A stretch of DNA of 12,107 nt from JBOHHM01 sp050725495 (lineage in GTDB: Bacteria > Pseudomonadota > Gammaproteobacteria > Burkholderiales > Burkholderiaceae_C): contig JBOHHM010000042.1 in the NCBI GenBank assembly GCA_050725495.1, positions 1 through 12,107 of the forward strand. The letters run 5' to 3'. The notes under the pieces were generated by a model. That model saw only the letters and a list, made by a program, of their open reading frames with translations, searched no databases and was not told the origin of the DNA. Shown here one piece after another: positions 7,695-12,107 of the stretch. The first letter of the stretch is position 1, and every line of letters begins with the position of its first letter. The position numbers and the translations under genes are program-made.

Positions 7695-7741
7695 GAAAGG
7701 GTTGTGTCTGTGATCGTGAAGCGCCATTCAGAGGAGAAATC

Positions 7742-8146
7742 ATGAAACCCTTCTCACTGGAATCCAGCATGCTGACCCTGCGCGGGGTGTTTTACCCTAC
7801 AGGCTATCTGTTTGTGATGCTCCCCACGATCGAAGACGCCGAAAAGCTCGATCACGACCTGCGCGCCAGCGGCTACAGCGGCAAAGAGCCCATGCTGCTG
7901 ACGCCCGAGACCATTCTTGAGCAGATCAGCAAAACCGTTCGCAACACCGACAGCCCACTGCCCTCGGTGGGCACGGAAGCGGCCACCGTGCACAAGTACG
8001 AGGAATTCGCCCTCCAGGGCCATTGCGCCGTGATGATCCATGCGCCCTCCGAAAAGGAAACCCAGAAGGTGATGGATGTGGTTCATGGCCTGCCCTTTTC
8101 CTACGCCGAGAAATACCGACACCTCGTGATCGAGGACATGGCATAA
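7742..8146 (+). CDS. Small conserved-looking protein of unknown function
   Basis: I do not recognise a named family for this 134-residue soluble protein. The start is clear: AGAGGAGAA precedes the ATG by about 6 bases, and a plausible promoter lies upstream. No signal peptide or membrane segment is visible, and it has a single Cys. The two halves look alike in layout. GYLFVMLPTIEDAEKLDHDL (21-40) and GHCAVMIHAPSEKETQKVMD (93-112) each give a beta strand, then an acidic helix. Each is followed by a short segment ending in a hydrophobic strand or helix, TPETILEQI and RHLVIEDM. This suggests a duplicated ferredoxin-like beta-alpha-beta fold, as in small stress-type or regulatory proteins; that is inference. 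It is monocistronic, divergent from dusA and convergent with the peroxiredoxin gene. Codon use matches its neighbours, so recent transfer is not indicated. Confidence 0.8.
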   Translation: MKPFSLESSMLTLRGVFYPTGYLFVMLPTIEDAEKLDHDLRASGYSGKEPMLLTPETILEQISKTVRNTDSPLPSVGTEAATVHKYEEFALQGHCAVMIHAPSEKETQKVMDVVHGLPFSYAEKYRHLVIEDMA

Positions 8147-8238
8147 GCCGGCCCTGCAGGCTGACTGCCATGCGCCCGGGCCATGACCGCCGCCCCCCGG
8201 CGTGCGCAGCATCGCGGCACGGGTGGCTTGGCCTGCCG

Positions 8239-8775
8239 CTATTTCTTCTGCTGAGCCCAGTCGCGCAGCGCGGCCAGCGTCTTGTCGACATGGCGCAGCG
8301 GATTCAGGCTGGCATATTGATAGACCACCGTGCCATTGGGCGCCACGATGTAGGTGATGCGATTGGCGTACTCCGGACGAGTCGTCATCTGTGCGTCGTA
8401 GGACTTCATGACCGAGCGCGCTTCGTCGGACGCCACCGGAAACCTGCCCTGACAGGCCTGGGCGGAAAAACGGGACAAGGTGTCGATGTCATCACCGGAA
8501 ACGCCGATCACCGTCGCGCCCAGCGCCGAAAACTTGTCAATCGCCTCAGCAAAGGCACGGGCTTCGATCGAGCAGCCGACGGAAAACGCCGCGGGAAAAA
8601 AGTAAAGAACGACGGGCCCCTTGGAGAGCGCATCGGACAGCGAATACCTGAACACCTTGCCGTCCAGGGCCGCCGGCACAGCGAAGTTCGGCGCAGGTTC
8701 TCCGACATCCAGGGCCGCTTGCGCGGACCAGGAGAGGGACAGCAGCATCAAAACCAAAGCCATCGCACGCTTCAT
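8239..8775 (-). CDS. Exported peroxiredoxin, Bcp/PrxQ-like (AhpC/TSA family)
   Basis: This 178-residue thioredoxin-fold peroxidase presumably reduces hydrogen peroxide or organic peroxides outside the cytoplasm. Residues 1-20 form a Sec signal peptide: MKRA, a Leu-rich core, then a cut after SAQA. The mature part has LDVGEPAPNFAVPA (22-35), then VVLYFFPAAFSVGCSIEARAF, where C68 is the peroxidatic Cys. Ser65 stands where most relatives have Thr in the TxxC motif. VIGVSGDD, FPVASDEA and NRITYIVAPNGTVVYQY follow, with R139 as the likely conserved Arg. C108 is the only other Cys and would be the resolving Cys. The start is ATG 8775, with AAGGAG 6 bases upstream. An open frame from 8928 only adds non-family residues. 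It is divergent from the PLD lipoprotein, with an inverted repeat between them. Confidence 0.9.
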   Translation of the reverse strand: MKRAMALVLMLLSLSWSAQAALDVGEPAPNFAVPAALDGKVFRYSLSDALSKGPVVLYFFPAAFSVGCSIEARAFAEAIDKFSALGATVIGVSGDDIDTLSRFSAQACQGRFPVASDEARSVMKSYDAQMTTRPEYANRITYIVAPNGTVVYQYASLNPLRHVDKTLAALRDWAQQKK

Positions 8776-8822
8776 GTCTAGCTCCTTCAAACCCGGTCCA
8801 GTGACGCCATTGTGCCCGCCAG

Positions 8823-8844
8823 CGGCTAGCCAGCATGCTAGCCG
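8823..8844. promoter_or_regulatory. Inverted repeat between the peroxiredoxin and PLD genes (operator candidate)
   Basis: CGGCTAGC (8823-8830) and GCTAGCCG (8837-8844) are a perfect 8-bp inverted repeat with a 6-base spacer. Each arm contains the self-complementary GCTAGC. The site is 48 bp upstream of the peroxiredoxin start and about 40 bp before the preferred PLD start, so one bound protein could control both divergent genes. Confidence 0.4.
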
Positions 8845-8884
8845 GGGCATTGCAACGCACCACCATGAGGCCTGGACTCCCGGG

Positions 8885-10459
8885 TTGGACATCGGGTTCC
8901 TCGCCCGAATCCTGGTGCTATTGGTCATCGTGCTGCTGGCGGGCTGCGGCGCCCTGCCCGCTCAAGTCAACAAATCCGACTCTTATGCGTTGCCTCCAGC
9001 AAGCGAAGGCACTCTGGTGCGAATGGCCAAGGACTCGACGCCCTCGCCGGAACAGTCAGGTTTCAGGCTGATCCCGCTGGGCGTGTATTCGCTCGACGCG
9101 CGCATGTACCTCATCGAGCGGGCCGAGCACTCGCTGGACCTGCAGTACTACGTGATCGAGAATGACGCGAGCGGCCGGATGCTGCTGCGCAGCCTGCGCG
9201 ACGCGGCCCGGCGTGGCGTGCGCGTGCGCCTGCTGGTGGACGATCTTTTCACCGCCAACACCGAGCACATGCTGCGCGCGCTGGCGGCCGAGCCCAACGT
9301 CCAGGTGCGGCTGTTCAATCCGTTTTGCTGCGCGCGCGGCCATCTGCTCACCCGGTTTGTCGCCTCGCTGACCGACCTGGGCCGGCTCAACCACCGCATG
9401 CACAACAAACTGTTCCTGGCCGACGGCGTGATGGCGATCGCCGGGGGGCGCAACATTGCCGACGAGTACTTCACCCGCAATCCGCAGCAGAACTTCGTGG
9501 ACATGGACGCCTTCGTCATCGGCAGCGTCGTGTCGCAACTCGGGGAGATCTTCGACCGTTACTGGAACAGCGAACCGGCCTACCCGGTCGAAGCCCTGGT
9601 CCCGGCTGCAGCAATCCCGCAGCAGCTGAACCAGCAGTTTGACGATCTGGTCGGGATGGATCCGCCCGAGCCGCTCGACCTGCCGCCCGTGGACATGCTG
9701 GGCTACGGCCCGATCAGTGAGGACCTGGACGCCGGCCGCATAGGACTGGTCTGGGGCACGGCCTATGCCTATGCCGACCCTCCTTCCAAAGTCATGAAAG
9801 ACGACCCGCGAGACGCCCTTGCCACCAGCGTCACGATGAATGTGATGGATCTGGTGCGGGCCGCGAAAACCGAGGTCGTGGTGACCTCCCCCTACCTGAT
9901 TCCCGGACCCGACGGCATGGACGTCATCCGCAACCTGAAACGCAACCAGGTCAAGCTGACCATCCTCACCAACTCGCTGGCCGCCACCGACAGTCCACTG
10001 GTGCACATCGGCTATGCCCGCTACCGCAGCGACATGCTGCGCGAAGGCGTGGACCTGTACGAACTCAGCCCCGCCCGCACGGTGCGCAACAAGCGCCTGG
10101 GTTTGAGGCTGCTCAGCGCCTCGTCGGTCGGACGGCTGCACACCAAGACCCTGGTCATAGACCGCAACACCGTATTTATCGGCTCGATGAACCTCGACCC
10201 ACGTTCGGCCAGCAAAAACACCGAGCTGGGCATCGTCGCAGACAACCCGCAACTGGCCCGGGAAATGCTGCGCGTCGTCAACATCGGCAAACTGCAAAGC
10301 GCCTACCGCGTGCGGCTGGCGGCCGACGGCCAGGCGCTGGAATGGTTGACCATGGACGAAGAACAGGAGACCGTGCTTACCGCCGAGCCCGAGTCCTCCT
10401 TCTGGACGCGCTTGCAAACCCTCATCCTGAACCCCCTGGTACCCGAGGAGCTGCTTTAG
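8885..10459 (+). CDS. Phospholipase D-family lipoprotein, cardiolipin synthase C-like
   Basis: From the preferred TTG start this is 524 residues. A signal peptide of about 20 residues ends in the lipobox LLAGC with the lipidated Cys at 21. Two PLD catalytic motifs follow: HNKLFLAD (H173, K175, D180) with downstream GGRN, and HTKTLVID (H419, K421, D426) with GSMNLDPRS. QYYVIENDASG and RRGVRVRLLVDDLF precede the first. This two-HKD layout fits ClsC/YmdC-type enzymes, which make cardiolipin from phospholipids by phosphatidyl transfer; hydrolysis is also possible. The start is uncertain. The in-frame ATG at 8774 lies outside any signal peptide, has no ribosome site and would overlap the peroxiredoxin start by two bases. 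TTG 8885 puts the hydrophobic stretch at the N-terminus but has only a weak site. An ATG at 8865 is in another frame, so a lost base is possible. It converges with pagL. Confidence 0.88.
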   Translation: MDIGFLARILVLLVIVLLAGCGALPAQVNKSDSYALPPASEGTLVRMAKDSTPSPEQSGFRLIPLGVYSLDARMYLIERAEHSLDLQYYVIENDASGRMLLRSLRDAARRGVRVRLLVDDLFTANTEHMLRALAAEPNVQVRLFNPFCCARGHLLTRFVASLTDLGRLNHRMHNKLFLADGVMAIAGGRNIADEYFTRNPQQNFVDMDAFVIGSVVSQLGEIFDRYWNSEPAYPVEALVPAAAIPQQLNQQFDDLVGMDPPEPLDLPPVDMLGYGPISEDLDAGRIGLVWGTAYAYADPPSKVMKDDPRDALATSVTMNVMDLVRAAKTEVVVTSPYLIPGPDGMDVIRNLKRNQVKLTILTNSLAATDSPLVHIGYARYRSDMLREGVDLYELSPARTVRNKRLGLRLLSASSVGRLHTKTLVIDRNTVFIGSMNLDPRSASKNTELGIVADNPQLAREMLRVVNIGKLQSAYRVRLAADGQALEWLTMDEEQETVLTAEPESSFWTRLQTLILNPLVPEELL

Positions 10460-10496
10460 GCGCCTGCCAGAGGGTTATGGCGCCAGGCCGGGCGCC
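10459..10496. repeat. Three GGCGCC copies between convergent genes; possible hairpin
   Basis: GGCGCC occurs at 10459-10464, 10479-10484 and 10491-10496 in the short gap between the PLD and pagL stops. The last two can pair as a 6-bp GC stem with a 6-base loop. There is no T-run on either side, so it is at best a weak bidirectional stop signal. Confidence 0.3.
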
Positions 10497-10503
10497 TCTG
10501 CGC

Positions 10504-11073
10504 TCAGAATCGACGCGAATAGCGCAGTTGCAGAAAATTGGATCCGGGGTTGGGGTGGCGAATGCCGGCGTTCGAGAAGTGCTGCACGCGAAGCGCGACC
10601 TCATGATGCTCAGGCACCTCGCCAAAGCGCCGCCCGACTGCCAAATGGCTGCCAAAGTTCAATCTCGTGGTGAAGCGCTTGTCGCCCTCCTGATAGAGCG
10701 GGGTCAGGTAGTTCAGACCGATCCCGCCCTCGACAAACCAGCGCCCCTCCCCACTCTGCGGTTCCAGGCGCAATACCGGCGTGACACCAAGCTGCAGGAC
10801 CCAGGCGGCGTCGGCTCCGTTGGCGCGCTCGGCACGCCAGCGTCCGAAGGCTGCTTCCCAGTAACCCGCCAGCCGCCCCCACCGAGTCTCTTGGCTCAGG
10901 GCCCAATCCCATGTAAGGCCACCGGTGGCGGCCGCGGCATGCCCATTTCCGCCCAATTGAGCAAAGACACTGGACGGCGCAACCAGGCCAGGATCGGCGC
11001 CGGCACAAGGGCCCGCCAATGTCGCCAACAGGCACATGAATGCAGGAGTCCGTGATTCGGGCAGGCGCGTCAT
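10504..11073 (-). CDS. pagL: Lipid A 3-O-deacylase PagL-like outer-membrane protein (acyloxyacyl hydrolase)
   Basis: This 189-residue protein has an N-terminal signal peptide (core AFMCLLATLA, cut near CAGA, residues 23-26). About 160 residues of alternating amphipathic strands follow, ending in Phe, as in small eight-strand outer-membrane barrels. The diagnostic C-terminal motif is VQHFSNAGIRHPNPG (163-177), giving the active-site H165 and S167. PagL removes the 3-linked acyl chain of lipid A in the outer leaflet, which lowers endotoxic activity. From memory, Pseudomonas PagL has its third triad residue, Glu, 14 positions after the His. Here that position is N179, and its neighbour is S178, so the Glu may be missing. 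The start is ATG 11073, with GGAGGG 8 bases upstream. An extension to 11109 adds 12 residues before the signal peptide and is rejected. It converges with the PLD gene, and an inverted repeat lies in its leader. Confidence 0.85.
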   Translation of the reverse strand: MTRLPESRTPAFMCLLATLAGPCAGADPGLVAPSSVFAQLGGNGHAAAATGGLTWDWALSQETRWGRLAGYWEAAFGRWRAERANGADAAWVLQLGVTPVLRLEPQSGEGRWFVEGGIGLNYLTPLYQEGDKRFTTRLNFGSHLAVGRRFGEVPEHHEVALRVQHFSNAGIRHPNPGSNFLQLRYSRRF

Positions 11074-11099
11074 ATGTCGGTCCCTCCGCCAAGCTGAGC

Positions 11100-11128
11100 C
11101 GGTGGTCATGTTGCGTACCGAACCACCG
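11100..11128. promoter_or_regulatory. Inverted repeat upstream of pagL
   Basis: CGGTGGT (11100-11106) and ACCACCG (11122-11128) form a perfect 7-bp inverted repeat with a 15-base spacer. Its near edge is 27 bp upstream of the pagL start, so it could be an operator or a leader hairpin. No promoter boxes were convincing. Confidence 0.3.
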
Positions 11129-11266
11129 ACTGAAAGAAGAATTTGGCCACTCGACGCGAATCAGTCTACGGGACTCGGCCCGGCGCGTCCACACCGGCCG
11201 GCAGGGATGCCCGGAACCGGCGCTGCGTACCATCTCGGCCGCAGCCGCTGCGGGCTACCGTCAACA

Positions 11267-11291
11267 AAAAACCCGCCGGCGGCGGGTTTTT
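11267..11291 (-). terminator. Symmetric intrinsic terminator downstream of phaB
   Basis: AAAAACCCGCC (11267-11277), a GGC loop and GGCGGGTTTTT (11281-11291) form an 11-bp stem with a run of five T on either strand. It lies about 30 bp past the phaB stop and would end that transcript before pagL. The symmetry would let it work in both directions. Confidence 0.88.
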
Positions 11292-11322
11292 CGAGTTGCT
11301 GCGAAGCCCTGCGGCTGCAGGA

Positions 11323-12060
11323 TCAGCCCATGTGCAAGCCGCCATTGACCGAGAAGTCCGCCCCGGTGGAGTAGCCGCCATCCTCCGAAGCCAGCCAGGC
11401 AACGATGGAGGCGATTTCGCTGGGCTCGCCCAGGCGCTTGACGGGCACGGTGGCGACGATCTTCTCCAGCACGTCGGGCCGGATGGCCCTGACCATGTCG
11501 GTGCCGATGTAGCCGGGGCTCACGGTGTTGACCGTCACGCCCTTGGTGGCCAGCTCCTGCGCCAGCGCCATGGTGAAGCCGTGCATGCCGGCCTTGGCGG
11601 CGGAGTAGTTGGTCTGGCCGGCCTGGCCCTTCTCGCCGTTGACGGAGGAGATGTTGACGATGCGGCCCCAGCCCTTGTCCACCATGTCGCCCACCACCTG
11701 CTTGGTGACGTTGAACATGCTGTTGAGGTTGGTTTCGATCACTGCGTCCCACTCTTCGCGGCTCATTTTCAAGAACATGCGGTCGCGCGTGATGCCGGCG
11801 TTGTTGACCAGCACGTCGATCGGGCCGTGCTCGGCCTTGGTCTTGGCGAAGGCTTCCACCGTGGAGTCCCAGTCACCCACGTTGCCTACCGAGGCATGGA
11901 AGCTGTAGCCCAGGGCTTGCTGCTCACCCAGCCATTTGGCGTGGTCACGCGTGGGGCCGCAGCCCGCAATAACCTTGAAACCCTCTTTGTGCAGACGCTG
12001 GCAGATGGCGGTACCGATACCACCCATGCCACCGGTGACGTAGGCGACTTTCTGGCTCAT
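11323..12060 (-). CDS. phaB: Acetoacetyl-CoA reductase PhaB
   Basis: This 245-residue short-chain dehydrogenase reduces acetoacetyl-CoA to (R)-3-hydroxybutyryl-CoA with NADPH, the second step of polyhydroxybutyrate synthesis. The length and most residues match Cupriavidus PhaB. The Rossmann motif is VTGGMGGIGTAICQRL (8-23), followed by NNAGITRD (86-93). The catalytic S139, Y152 and K156 lie within NISSVNGEKG and NYSAAKAG, and VNTVSPGYIGTDMV and the C-terminal FSVNGGLHMG complete the family pattern. The start is ATG 12060, with AGGAGA 6 bases upstream. phaC and phaA genes are not in the window and may lie beyond the right edge, since they are often adjacent. A strong terminator follows the stop. 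The repeat just upstream sits in the leader, so the promoter is at or past the window edge. Confidence 0.96.
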   Translation of the reverse strand: MSQKVAYVTGGMGGIGTAICQRLHKEGFKVIAGCGPTRDHAKWLGEQQALGYSFHASVGNVGDWDSTVEAFAKTKAEHGPIDVLVNNAGITRDRMFLKMSREEWDAVIETNLNSMFNVTKQVVGDMVDKGWGRIVNISSVNGEKGQAGQTNYSAAKAGMHGFTMALAQELATKGVTVNTVSPGYIGTDMVRAIRPDVLEKIVATVPVKRLGEPSEIASIVAWLASEDGGYSTGADFSVNGGLHMG

Positions 12061-12085
12061 GATTCTCTCCTGTTTCGTTATCGAT

Positions 12086-12107
12086 GCTACAAATTGAATA
12101 GCGCACT
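12086..12107. repeat. Short dispersed intergenic repeat, copy 3 (cut by window edge)
   Basis: GCTAC (12086-12090), AAATTGA and ATAGC (12098-12102) reproduce the first hairpin of the other two copies with the same 17-base length. One arm base differs, giving a T-to-C change. The second hairpin, if present, lies beyond the window. It is in the phaB leader, about 26 bp upstream of the start. Confidence 0.5.

Noticed and set aside
8147..8238. Spacer between the unknown gene and the peroxiredoxin: possible terminator or small gene.
   Set aside because: No stem with a T-run, ribosome site or coding signal was seen; it looks like plain convergent spacer.
1..12107. CRISPR array, insertion sequence, tRNA or integrase-linked att site.
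   Set aside because: No regularly spaced repeats, transposase frame, cloverleaf or integrase gene was seen on either strand.

Overview
The window is GC-rich chromosomal DNA of a Gram-negative betaproteobacterium. It most likely comes from Burkholderiales, family Comamonadaceae (relatives of Polaromonas, Variovorax, Rhodoferax or Acidovorax). Four things point there: an acetoacetyl-CoA reductase of the Cupriavidus PhaB type, a PagL-type outer-membrane lipid A deacylase, the PrkA/YeaH/SpoVR gene set in a non-sporulating context, and short intergenic repeats of the TTGCTAT...ATAGC type that I remember from that family. The genus is not resolved. I see no mobile element, CRISPR array, rRNA or tRNA.

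Layout from left to right. (1) The 3' part of an FCD-type GntR regulator runs off the left edge (+). It is followed by a spacer holding a repeat copy and an EamA/DMT transporter (+). (2) Convergent to the transporter is a tight minus-strand operon, prkA (start 6378) - yeaH (start 4435) - spoVR (GTG start 3167). Its spacings are 20 bp and a 4-bp start/stop overlap. (3) An AT-rich spacer (6379-6622) with an 8-bp inverted repeat and a second repeat copy separates this operon from dusA (-). (4) A plus-strand gene for a small conserved-looking protein of unknown function (7742-8146) diverges from dusA. (5) An envelope group follows: an exported peroxiredoxin (-), a divergent lipoprotein of the phospholipase D/cardiolipin synthase type (+), and convergent pagL (-). 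(6) A strong symmetric terminator separates pagL from phaB (-), whose leader holds a third repeat copy at the right edge.

The PrkA, YeaH and SpoVR genes probably act together: an AAA+/kinase-like protein, a VWA-like protein and SpoVR, associated in other bacteria with stationary phase, nitrogen starvation or sporulation. Their joint biochemistry is still poorly understood. The peroxiredoxin, PLD and PagL genes all concern the periplasm or membranes, but they are not one operon. The long plus-strand open frames opposite prkA, yeaH and spoVR are GC-driven shadows. The items most worth following up are the SpoVR His/Glu motifs, the unknown protein at 7742, the dispersed repeat family, the unclear start of the PLD gene, and the possible loss of the catalytic Glu in PagL.
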